This document shows, piece by piece, positions 48,712 through 56,748 of a stretch of 64,000 bases of DNA. The position numbers and the translations under genes were made by a program. Within the stretch, counting starts at the first letter, position 1; each line of letters begins with the position of its first letter. The stretch is from an uncultured Lachnospiraceae bacterium (GTDB lineage: Bacteria > Bacillota > Clostridia > Lachnospirales > Lachnospiraceae): contig CAJUHR010000006.1 in assembly GCA_910586255.1 (NCBI GenBank), forward strand, positions 62,001 to 126,000, in the 5' to 3' direction. The notes under the pieces are model-generated. The model searched no databases. It was not told the DNA's origin and was given only the letters and a program-made list of their open reading frames with translations.

Positions 48712-49876
48712 ACCAGTATTTTTGTTAAGGAATGCCCCGGCTTCGGCCCAGAATATTCCCCATGAGAGTGAGGTCCTTAAGGACAGAGGAATGGACCTAA
48801 AACTGTATCAGTGCAGCCATTGCGGTCTGGTGCAGTTTGACTGCGAGCCGGTTTCCTATTACCGGGATGTGATTCGGGCCGGGGGATTTACCACCACAAT
48901 GAAGGAGCTGCGCCGCCGCCAGTACAGCCATTTGATTGAGACCTATCACCTGGAGGGAAAACGCTTTCTTGAGGTGGGGTGCGGTCAGGGAGAGTTTCTT
49001 TCAATGCTCGGGGAATTTCCCGTGAAGGCTTACGGTATGGAGCACAGGACGGAGCTGGTCTCAAAGGCCAGAAAGGCCGGGCTTACGGTATGGCAGGAGT
49101 TTGCAGGAGAGCCGGATCAGGTCTTTGGAAAGGGGGAGGATGTGCCCCCGGATGTGTCAGGTCCCTTTGATGTGTTTCTCTCCTTTAATTTTCTGGAGCA
49201 TCAGCCAGAGCCGGATACGATGCTAAAGGCTATCCGGAACAATCTGACAGAGGGCGGCATGGGGCTTATAACCGTGCCCGCTCTGGAATATATTTTGGAG
49301 CAGGGAAGCTACTATGAGCTTTTGAGAGATCATATCGCCTACTATTCCTTTAGGACCTTAAGGAGACTTTTGGAGAGGAACGGATTTTTGGTGCTGGAGG
49401 AGGAAATGGTGAACCGGGATACCATCTCCATGATTGTGAAAAAAGCGCCGGAAGGGGAAAAAATGCCGGAAGGGGAGATGGCGCCTGCGGCATTTTCTGA
49501 TTCTCTCTTAAGGGGATACGAGATAACCTTAGGGGAGCTTGAGGAGCTTGCCGGGCGGCTTTTGAGGGAGGGCCGGACGCTGGCCGTGTGGGGAGCCAGC
49601 CACCAGGGCTTTACGCTGGCGTCCACTACCTGTCTGGGCAGGACGGCCCGGTATATGATTGACTCGGCCCCCTTTAAGCAGGGACGGTTTGCCCCCGCGT
49701 CCCATCTGCCCATTGTGGAGCCGGATCACTTTTTTGCGGAGCCGGTGGACGAGATACTGATTGTGGCGCCCGGATATACGGATGAGATTGCCGGGATTAT
49801 AAGGCAGCGGTTTGGCCAGGAGGTGAAGATTCTCGCCTTTCGTACCAGCCGCCTGGAGGTAATGACGGCGGAATAA
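48671..49876 (+). CDS. sugar C-methyltransferase-type SAM methyltransferase (Zn-finger, three domains)
   Basis: 401 residues with the layout of deoxysugar C-methyltransferases (TylC3/NovU class): an N-terminal zinc site CIACRRQ (Cys4, Cys7) with QCSHCGLVQFD (Cys48, Cys51), a SAM-binding domain with FLEVGCGQGEF (99-109) and SFNFLEHQPEPD, then a C-terminal Rossmann-like domain (LAVWGASHQGFTLAST; YMIDSAPFKQGRF; ILIVAPGYTDEI). Known members methylate a carbon of 4-keto nucleotide sugars. GGAGGG lies six bases before ATG 48671; an earlier in-frame start at 48578 would give an unrelated basic extension. Overlap with the upstream SDR supports co-translation. Confidence 0.9.
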   Translation: MRHCIACRRQLPAKPVFLLRNAPASAQNIPHESEVLKDRGMDLKLYQCSHCGLVQFDCEPVSYYRDVIRAGGFTTTMKELRRRQYSHLIETYHLEGKRFLEVGCGQGEFLSMLGEFPVKAYGMEHRTELVSKARKAGLTVWQEFAGEPDQVFGKGEDVPPDVSGPFDVFLSFNFLEHQPEPDTMLKAIRNNLTEGGMGLITVPALEYILEQGSYYELLRDHIAYYSFRTLRRLLERNGFLVLEEEMVNRDTISMIVKKAPEGEKMPEGEMAPAAFSDSLLRGYEITLGELEELAGRLLREGRTLAVWGASHQGFTLASTTCLGRTARYMIDSAPFKQGRFAPASHLPIVEPDHFFAEPVDEILIVAPGYTDEIAGIIRQRFGQEVKILAFRTSRLEVMTAE

Positions 49877-49951
49877 GAGACGGCTTCTAAAAAAGAGTGG
49901 CAGTACCGGGTGACTGTGGGCATAACGGCTATGGCAGAAGAGGAGAGATGG

Positions 49952-50887
49952 ATGGAATTAAAGGGAAAGCGGATTGTGATGACCGGAGTTACCGGGTTTA
50001 TTGGCAGTCATGTGGCGCGGCTTTTGCTGGAGGAGGGGGCAGAGGTCTATGGCCTGGTGCGGCCCTCCTCGGACAATAAAGGCCGGCTTCCGGTTCATGA
50101 GAATATGCATGCTGTGTACGGCTCTCTGACAGAGGCAGAAACCTGCCTGGAGGCGGCAGGGCCGGCGGACGGCTTTTTGCATTTTGCCTGGGCAGGGGTG
50201 AACCGGGAGGAGATTGATTCTCCCTCCGTTCAGGCGGCCAATGTGGATGCTTCCCTGGCATGCGTGAGGGCGGCAGAGAAACTGGGGTGCGGCATTTTCA
50301 TGGATGCAGGCTCCCGGGTGGAGTACGGGATCATGGAGGACGGCATTATGGAGGAGAGCAGGCAGTGCCATCCGGTCAATGAATACGGCAAGGCCAAGCT
50401 GGAATTTTACCATCGGGCCAGAGCGCTCTGCAAAGAGCGGGGCATGACCTTTTATCATCTGCGGTTTTTCAGCGTGTATGGCAGGGGGGATCACCCCTGG
50501 TCCATTATCTCCACTCTGGTTCATAAACTGCCCCGGGGGGAGACCGTGGCTTTAAGCGCCTGCCGCCACCGGTGGAATTTTATGGAGATTTCCGATGCTG
50601 CCAGGGCGGTGGTGGAGCTGTATCGGCACAGCGACCAAAGAGCCGGCTGCATCCGGATTGTCAATGTGGCCAGTGAGGATACCCGGCCTTTAAGAGATTT
50701 TGTGGAGGAGATCCACAGACTGTGTAAAAACCGGGGACACTTAGAGTACGGAACCTTTGTCCAGGCCAGGGAGGGCGCTTTGTCCATCTGTCCCACAGTG
50801 GATGTGCTAAGGGAGCTGACCGATGGTACCTGGATAGAGCAGGTATCCTTTGCCCGGGGAATAGGAAAGCTGCTGGATGAGGGATAA
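49952..50887 (+). CDS. NAD(P)-dependent sugar epimerase/reductase (extended SDR), second of two
   Basis: 311 residues: NAD loop RIVMTGVTGFIGSHVARLLL, catalytic Ser121 (AGSRVEYG) and Tyr145-x-x-x-Lys149 (NEYGKAK), and FFSVYGRGDHPWSI. It resembles the other SDR of the locus along its whole length. Together with the methyltransferase they could provide the reduction and epimerisation steps for a branched deoxysugar. Start at ATG 49952 with GAGGAG upstream; in-frame starts at 49910 and 49931 are less likely. Confidence 0.88.
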   Translation: MELKGKRIVMTGVTGFIGSHVARLLLEEGAEVYGLVRPSSDNKGRLPVHENMHAVYGSLTEAETCLEAAGPADGFLHFAWAGVNREEIDSPSVQAANVDASLACVRAAEKLGCGIFMDAGSRVEYGIMEDGIMEESRQCHPVNEYGKAKLEFYHRARALCKERGMTFYHLRFFSVYGRGDHPWSIISTLVHKLPRGETVALSACRHRWNFMEISDAARAVVELYRHSDQRAGCIRIVNVASEDTRPLRDFVEEIHRLCKNRGHLEYGTFVQAREGALSICPTVDVLRELTDGTWIEQVSFARGIGKLLDEG

Positions 50888-50901
50888 AGCGGGAGGATGA
50901 A

Positions 50902-51861
50902 ATGAAAACAATCAGTGTACTGATACCTTGTTATAATGAAGAAGAAAATGTGGAGCCCATTGCCCGGGCCGTGATTGATATTCTGAGCCGGGAGCTGTCT
51001 GATTATGACTATGAGCTTGTTTTTATTGACAATGATTCCCAGGACAATACCCGCCCGATTCTGCGGCGGCTGTGTCGTGAGAATTCCAAGATCAAGGCCA
51101 TCTTCAATGCCAGGAATTTCGGCCAGTTTAACTCCCCCTATCACGGGCTTTTGCAGGTGACAGGCGACTGTGTGATTGCCATGGTGGCGGATTTCCAGGA
51201 TCCGGTGGAGCTGATTCCCAAATATGTAAAGGCCTGGGAGGAGGGCTACAAAATTGTCATTGGCATCAAGACCAGCAGCAAGGAGAACCCGCTTATGTAT
51301 TGGCTGCGCAGCTGCTATTATAAGGTGATCCGCAAGCTGTCGGAGGTGGACCAGATTGAGCACTTTACCGGCTCCGGGCTCTATGACCGGGAGTTTATCG
51401 AGGTGCTGCGCAGGCTGGATGATCCCACGCCCTTTTTGCGGGGAATCGTGGCGGAGTTGGGCTACAAGCGCAAGGAGATCCCCTATGAGCAGCCAAAGCG
51501 CCGGGCCGGAAAAACCCACAACAACTTTTACCGGCTCTACGATGCGGCCATGTTAAGCGTCACCTCCTACACAAAGGCAGGGCTGCGGCTGGCAACCTTT
51601 TTAGGGGCTCTCAGCTGCGCGGTGAGCCTGCTGGTGGCTTTTGCCTATCTGATCATGAAGCTGGTATGGTGGGACCGTTTCCCGGCAGGTATGGCGCCGA
51701 TGCTTTTGGGAATGTTATTTTTAGGGTCTGTGCAGATATTTTTTATCGGCATGGTAGGAGAATATGTGCTCTCCATTAATCAGCGGGTAATGAAGCGTCC
51801 GCTGGTGATTGAGGAGGAGCGACTGAATTTTGAAAAGGAAGCCGGGACAGATGAAGTATAA
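50902..51861 (+). CDS. GT2 glycosyltransferase, polyprenyl-phosphate sugar synthase type (GtrB/DPM1-like)
   Basis: 319 residues: GT-A domain with ISVLIPCYNEEENVEPIARA, DNDSQDNTRPILRRL, RNFGQFNSPYHGL and the metal motif region MVADFQDPVE, then two C-terminal membrane helices (about 230-252 and 265-288; LATFLGALSCAVSLLVAFAY and MLLGMLFLGSVQIFFIGMVG). This layout is that of enzymes that load a sugar on undecaprenyl phosphate for later transfer outside. No GtrA-like flippase gene is present in the window. It overlaps the next GT gene by 11 bases. Confidence 0.9.
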   Translation: MKTISVLIPCYNEEENVEPIARAVIDILSRELSDYDYELVFIDNDSQDNTRPILRRLCRENSKIKAIFNARNFGQFNSPYHGLLQVTGDCVIAMVADFQDPVELIPKYVKAWEEGYKIVIGIKTSSKENPLMYWLRSCYYKVIRKLSEVDQIEHFTGSGLYDREFIEVLRRLDDPTPFLRGIVAELGYKRKEIPYEQPKRRAGKTHNNFYRLYDAAMLSVTSYTKAGLRLATFLGALSCAVSLLVAFAYLIMKLVWWDRFPAGMAPMLLGMLFLGSVQIFFIGMVGEYVLSINQRVMKRPLVIEEERLNFEKEAGTDEV

Positions 51862-54049
51862 AATTGATGTGGTGCGAATTCGCGAAAACTCCATAACCTT
51901 AAACGGCTGGGTGGTGGGAAGGACGCCGGACTCTAAAGCTGCCTTCCGGGTGCTTAATCAGGAGAAAAAGCCGGTGAGATTCCGGTATGTGGCCACCCGC
52001 CGGGACGATGTGAGCCAGATTTATTATAAGAAAACCTATGACAGGGACTTTGGCTTTGATATTCAGTTTCCCTATGAGCGGGGCCGCAGCTATTGGCTGC
52101 TGATCCGCTGCGACAATCGGGTGGTCCGGGTTAAATTTAATGAGGAGCTGATTGCCAGACGTTCCAGCGTGGCTTATAAGCGCATGGAAAAGATCCGCGA
52201 CCTGATGAACATGGAGACCGTCCGGGTGGCTGTGGAGTTTGGAAAAAAGCACGGAATCCGGGCATTGCTGTTAAAATCAAAACATAAAATTCAGGGATTG
52301 GATAATGATTATGATTATAAGGAGTGGTATGACCTTACAAAGCCCGATGAGGAGGAGCTAAAGAGGCAGAGGGAGGAAAAGCTTCCCGGGCGCCCTCTTC
52401 TCTCCATTGTTATTCCTGCCTGGAAAACTCCGGAGAAATATCTTCGGGAGATGATGGATTCCATTTTGGCCCAGACCTACGACAACTGGGAGGTCTGTGT
52501 GGCCAACGGAAGCCCGGCGGGAGAAGGGGGGACGGTTGAGAAGGTAATGGGCTGGTATGAAAAGCGGGACAAACGCTTCCGTTGTCAGAACCTGGGGGAG
52601 AACCGGGGGATTGCAGGCAATACCAACGCGGCTCTGCAGATGGCAAAGGGGGACTATATTATTCTGGCGGACCACGATGACACCCTGCCGGAGCATGCTC
52701 TCTATGAGGTGGCGGCGGCCATTGCCTCCCACCCGGAGTGCGATATGATCTATTCTGACGAGGACAAGCTGGACATGGACGGGGGAGCCCTTTTTGACCC
52801 TCATTTCAAGCCGGATTTCAATCCGGATCTTTTGACCAGCGTCAATTATATCTGTCATCTTCTGACAGTGAAGAGAGAGCTTTTGGAGCAGGTGGGGGGC
52901 TTTCGCCATGAGTTTGACGGGGCTCAGGATTATGATTTTATTTTCCGGTGCAGCGAGGCGGCAAAGGGGATTTACCATATTCCCAAGGTGCTCTATCACT
53001 GGCGTTGCCATCAGGGCTCCACAGCCAGCAATCCGGAGAGCAAGCTCTATGCCTTTGAGGCCGGCGCCCGGGCCATCATGGCTCATTATGAGCGCTGCGG
53101 GATCATGGCGGAGAAGGTGGAAAAGGGCGTGGATTACGGGATCTACCATACCGCCTTCCGGATAAAGGGGGAGCCTCTGGTATCGGTGATAATTCCCAAC
53201 AAGGATCACACGGAGGATTTGGATCTATGCATCCGGTCGATTCTCACAAAGGCCACCTACCGGAATCTGGAATTTGTCATTATTGAGAACAACAGCCGGG
53301 AGAAGAAGACCTTTGCCTATTATGAGGCAATTAAAAAGGAGTTTCCCCAGATTCGGGTGGTCACCTGGAAGAGGGAATTTAACTACTCTGCCATCAATAA
53401 TTTCGGAGCCTCCCAGGCAAGGGGAGAATATCTGCTCTTTTTGAACAATGACACGGAGCTTATAGAGCCCCGCCTGATTGAGGAGCTGTTGGGCTTTTGC
53501 CAGAGGGAGGATGTGGGCGTGGCGGGCGCAAGGCTTTTGTACCAGGATGACACCATCCAGCACGCCGGTGTGGTGGTGGGCTTTGGCGGGATTGCCGGCC
53601 ATACCTTTATCGGCCTTCATCAGGCAGAAAACAGTTATTTCCACCGGGCCATGTGCGCTCAGGATTACAGCGCGGTGACGGCTGCCTGCATGATGACAAA
53701 GGCAAAGGTGTTTGTTCAGACAGGTGGCTTTACAGAGGAGCTGGCAGTGGCTTTCAATGATATTGACTACTGTATGAAGGCGCGGGCTCAGGGGCTTTTG
53801 GTTGTCTACGCTCCCTATGCCCTGATGTATCACTATGAATCCAAGTCCCGGGGACTGGAGGACACGCCGGAGAAGGTGGCCCGGTTTAACAGGGAGATCG
53901 GGATTTTTGCACGCCGGTGGCCGGATATTCTGGCCAAGGGAGATCCTTATTACAATCCCAATCTGACCCTGCGCAAGTCCAATTTTGCACTTCGGGATCT
54001 CTTGAAGGAGAAGATCGGGGAGCCCTATAGGCTGGAAATCGATCTGTGA
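51851..54049 (+). CDS. two-domain GT2 glycosyltransferase (rhamnosyltransferase-like)
   Basis: 732 residues. An N-terminal beta-rich region of about 170 residues (KIDVVRIRENSITLNGWVVG) is followed by two GT-A domains in tandem: the first near 184-400 (LSIVIPAWKTPEKYLREMMD, ADHDDTLPEHAL, MIYSDEDKLDMDG) and the second near 445-690 (VSVIIPNKDHTEDLDLCIRS, FLNNDTELIEPRL, GGFTEELAVAFNDIDYCMKA). Such proteins typically add two sugars of a repeat unit, often rhamnose. No membrane helix; it probably works on lipid-linked intermediates at the inner face. Start at ATG 51851, inside the previous gene's end. Confidence 0.9.
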   Translation: MKYKIDVVRIRENSITLNGWVVGRTPDSKAAFRVLNQEKKPVRFRYVATRRDDVSQIYYKKTYDRDFGFDIQFPYERGRSYWLLIRCDNRVVRVKFNEELIARRSSVAYKRMEKIRDLMNMETVRVAVEFGKKHGIRALLLKSKHKIQGLDNDYDYKEWYDLTKPDEEELKRQREEKLPGRPLLSIVIPAWKTPEKYLREMMDSILAQTYDNWEVCVANGSPAGEGGTVEKVMGWYEKRDKRFRCQNLGENRGIAGNTNAALQMAKGDYIILADHDDTLPEHALYEVAAAIASHPECDMIYSDEDKLDMDGGALFDPHFKPDFNPDLLTSVNYICHLLTVKRELLEQVGGFRHEFDGAQDYDFIFRCSEAAKGIYHIPKVLYHWRCHQGSTASNPESKLYAFEAGARAIMAHYERCGIMAEKVEKGVDYGIYHTAFRIKGEPLVSVIIPNKDHTEDLDLCIRSILTKATYRNLEFVIIENNSREKKTFAYYEAIKKEFPQIRVVTWKREFNYSAINNFGASQARGEYLLFLNNDTELIEPRLIEELLGFCQREDVGVAGARLLYQDDTIQHAGVVVGFGGIAGHTFIGLHQAENSYFHRAMCAQDYSAVTAACMMTKAKVFVQTGGFTEELAVAFNDIDYCMKARAQGLLVVYAPYALMYHYESKSRGLEDTPEKVARFNREIGIFARRWPDILAKGDPYYNPNLTLRKSNFALRDLLKEKIGEPYRLEIDL

Positions 54050-54071
54050 GAAAAGGAAGGTGTCCGGATTT

Positions 54072-55067
54072 ATGAAAAAGGTGACAGTGATTATTCCAAA
54101 TTATAACGGGCTTAGGTTTCTTCCCGACTGTCTGGACGGGCTGAAAGCCCAGACAGTGAAGGATTTTGAGATCCTGGTGGTTGACAACGGATCCGAAGAC
54201 GGCAGCGGGGAGTGGCTAAAGGAGAGTCAGGTGCCTGCCATCCTGCTTCCTGAGAACACAGGCTTTTCCGGGGCGGTGAATGTGGGAATCCGGGCGGCCC
54301 GGACACCCTACGTGATCCTTCTCAACAATGACACGAAGGCAGATCCGGCTTATGTGGAGAATCTTTTAAAGGCCATTGAGGCCTCGCCGAAAATCTTTTC
54401 CGTCAGCCCCAAAATGATTCAGATGTACCATCCGGGCCTGATGGATGACGCCGGAGACATGTACAGCATAATCGGCTGGGCCTATCAGCGGGGGGTAGGT
54501 CAGGAGACCGGGCGTTATAACCGGCCCTGCCATGTGTTCTCAGCCTGTGCCGGGGCGGCTATCTACCGGAGAGAGGTATTTGAGGAGATCGGATATTTTG
54601 ACGAGATGCATTTTGCCTATCTGGAGGACATCGATGTGGGATACCGGGCGAAAATTGCGGGATACTATAATCGATACTGTCCCAAAGCGGTGGTATACCA
54701 TGTGGGAAGCGGCACCAGCGGATCCAAATACAATTCCTTTAAGGTGCGCTTAGCGGCCCGCAACAATGTTTATCTGAATTATAAGAACATGCCCCCTTTG
54801 CAGCTTTTGGTCAACAGTCCTTTCATCTTTGCGGGGATAGTGGGAAAGTATGGATTTTTCAGAAAAATCGGCTTTGGACGGGAGTATTTATCCGGAGTGT
54901 GGGAAGGACTTACCACCTGTAACAGGACAAAAAAGGTGCCGTACCGGCGGGAAAATCTCACCAATTATCTGGCAATCCAGTGGGAGCTGATTTATGGTCT
55001 GGCCCTCTATATCTGTGAGTTTTCCCGGCGTCAGATTCGGAAAAAGCTGGAAAAGCCGGAGATTTAA
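54072..55067 (+). CDS. GT2 glycosyltransferase (rhamnosyltransferase-like)
   Basis: 331 residues, one GT-A domain: VTVIIPNYNGLRFLPDCLDG, VVDNGSEDGSGEWL, NTGFSGAVNVGI and LLNNDTKADPAY, then GYFDEMHFAYLEDIDVGYRA. The acceptor and donor are unknown; close relatives use dTDP-rhamnose. The C-terminal half is rich in aromatic and basic residues and may lie on the membrane. A GTG at 54060 is in frame, but the ATG at 54072 has better spacing from AAGGAAGG. Last gene of the tight transcription unit; a repeat copy and a new promoter follow. Confidence 0.88.
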   Translation: MKKVTVIIPNYNGLRFLPDCLDGLKAQTVKDFEILVVDNGSEDGSGEWLKESQVPAILLPENTGFSGAVNVGIRAARTPYVILLNNDTKADPAYVENLLKAIEASPKIFSVSPKMIQMYHPGLMDDAGDMYSIIGWAYQRGVGQETGRYNRPCHVFSACAGAAIYRREVFEEIGYFDEMHFAYLEDIDVGYRAKIAGYYNRYCPKAVVYHVGSGTSGSKYNSFKVRLAARNNVYLNYKNMPPLQLLVNSPFIFAGIVGKYGFFRKIGFGREYLSGVWEGLTTCNRTKKVPYRRENLTNYLAIQWELIYGLALYICEFSRRQIRKKLEKPEI

Positions 55068-55101
55068 GAGAAATTTAATAGTACAATAAGAAAAATTCGT
55101 G

Positions 55102-55107
55102 TATAAT
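55102..55107 (+). promoter_or_regulatory. -10 element before the initiating transferase gene
   Basis: TATAAT at 55102-55107 with no good -35. It lies just before repeat copy D, which would be in the leader. Confidence 0.4.
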
Positions 55108-55112
55108 CGTTA

Positions 55113-55179
55113 CCGTCAGAGGCACCTTATGGAACGTAAGAGCGCAGACGGACAAGAAGATACCCGCCTGAACTGTTAC
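55113..55179. repeat. dispersed intergenic repeat, copy D
   Basis: CCGTC (55113-55117) pairs with GACGG (55147-55151); inside is GCGCAGACG as in copies A and B; GATACCCGCC then TGAACTGTTAC (55169-55179) follow, matching copy F. Confidence 0.65.
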
Positions 55180-55228
55180 TATGAACTAAGGGCTTTTCAG
55201 GGTACAGATTTGTATAAAGGTTGACATC

Positions 55229-56644
55229 ATGATAAAAGATAACCAAAAGAGATTGAACCGTCTCCATGTCCTGATTGACGGGGCGGTGGTTGCGCTGGCC
55301 TATATTCTGAGCTGGTATGTGACCATCAGGAGCGGATGGTTCAGCGCCGCCAATGAGGTGCTGCGCCCGGAGGTCTATCTGGGGGCGCTCGTAATCATTG
55401 TGCCGGTTTATCTGCTGTTATATACGGTTTTTCATTTGTTTGCTCCCAAGCGGGTACAGGGGCGCAGACAGGAGCTGGCCAACATTTTAAAGGCCAATAT
55501 AATCGGGCTTTTATTGTTTGGCATGGTGCTGTATCTGGGAAGGAAGAATCCCTACGCCTACCATTTTTCCATCCGTCTGGTGATTTTTTTCTTTGTGACC
55601 AATATTATCGCGGAGACTTTGGAGAGAAATCTGATCCGCACGGTTCTCCGTTTCTTTCGCTCTAAGGGATACAACCAGAAGCATGTGCTTTTGATTGGCT
55701 ACAGCAAGGCGGCGGAGAGCTATATTGACCGGGTGAGAGCCAATCCGGAGTGGGGATATCAGATCCGGGGCATTTTGGATGACCATAAGTCCTGGGGGGA
55801 TGAGTACCGGGGAGTCCGGGTGATAGGCGCCACGGAGAATTTAAAGACGATCCTTGACATGAATCTTCTGGATGAGATTGCCATCACCTTAAGCATTAAG
55901 GATTACGGCGGATTAGAGAAGATGGTGGCCGAATGTGAGAAATCCGGGGTTCACACCAAATTTATCCCGGATTACAATCGTTTTATTCCCACCAGGCCTT
56001 ACACGGAGGATCTGCAGGGACTGCCGGTGATTAACATCCGCCATGTGCCCTTAAACGACCTTTTAAATGCAACAATCAAGCGTGTTATGGACTTTTTCGG
56101 GGCAATTGCAGCCTTGATTTTATTTTCGCCGGTTATGGCGGTGACTGTGCTCCTCATTAAGCTGACCTCGCCGGGGCCGGTGATCTACAGCCAGGAGCGA
56201 GTGGGACTTCACAACCGTCCCTTTAAAATGTATAAGTTTCGTTCTATGGAAGTTCAGTCCCCTAACCAGGAGCGGGGAAAGTGGACCACGCCCAATGACC
56301 CGCGGGTGACACCGGTGGGAAAATTCATCCGCAAAACCAGCATCGATGAACTCCCTCAGCTTTTTAATGTGCTGGTGGGAAGCATGAGCCTGGTGGGACC
56401 CCGTCCAGAGCGGCCGTTTTTTGTGGAGCGGTTTAAGGAGGAGATCCCCCGCTATATGATTAAGCATCAGGTGCGGCCCGGCATGACCGGGTGGGCCCAG
56501 ATCAACGGATACCGGGGGGACACGTCCATTGAGAAGAGAATAGAGCATGATCTGTATTATATTGAGAACTGGACATTGGGATTGGATTTCAAGATTTTGT
56601 TTCTGACGGTTTTTAAAGGTTTTATTAACAAGAATGCTTATTGA
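55229..56644 (+). CDS. undecaprenyl-phosphate sugar-1-phosphate transferase (WbaP/CpsE-type initiating enzyme)
   Basis: 471 residues. Several N-terminal membrane helices in the first 130 residues, a central NAD-like fold domain (HVLLIGYSKAAESYIDRV), a hydrophobic hairpin (AIAALILFSPVMAVTVLLI) and the C-terminal catalytic bacterial sugar transferase domain: SPGPVIYSQERVGLHNRPF, MYKFRSM, TPVGKFIRKTSIDELPQLFN, MSLVGPRPERPFFVE and PGMTGWAQINGYRG. It transfers a sugar phosphate (often glucose 1-phosphate or galactose 1-phosphate) to undecaprenyl phosphate, starting each glycan unit. It lies between the GT genes and the LCP gene, as in many capsule loci. Confidence 0.93.
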   Translation: MIKDNQKRLNRLHVLIDGAVVALAYILSWYVTIRSGWFSAANEVLRPEVYLGALVIIVPVYLLLYTVFHLFAPKRVQGRRQELANILKANIIGLLLFGMVLYLGRKNPYAYHFSIRLVIFFFVTNIIAETLERNLIRTVLRFFRSKGYNQKHVLLIGYSKAAESYIDRVRANPEWGYQIRGILDDHKSWGDEYRGVRVIGATENLKTILDMNLLDEIAITLSIKDYGGLEKMVAECEKSGVHTKFIPDYNRFIPTRPYTEDLQGLPVINIRHVPLNDLLNATIKRVMDFFGAIAALILFSPVMAVTVLLIKLTSPGPVIYSQERVGLHNRPFKMYKFRSMEVQSPNQERGKWTTPNDPRVTPVGKFIRKTSIDELPQLFNVLVGSMSLVGPRPERPFFVERFKEEIPRYMIKHQVRPGMTGWAQINGYRGDTSIEKRIEHDLYYIENWTLGLDFKILFLTVFKGFINKNAY

Positions 56645-56659
56645 CCGGAGAGCAACAGG

Positions 56660-56678
56660 TCAGATAGGTCTGCGCATT
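56660..56678. repeat. dispersed intergenic repeat fragment, copy J
   Basis: TCAGATAGGTCTGCGCATT is the exact reverse complement of 63952-63970 in copy I. It lies between the initiating transferase and LCP genes, and is followed by a T-rich stretch that may help termination. Confidence 0.6.
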
Positions 56679-56748
56679 CACCGCGCCCCGGATTTTTTAT
56701 TTTATGCTACAGAAGGCCGGGGTCAATGATTGAGATGAGGTATGGTGC

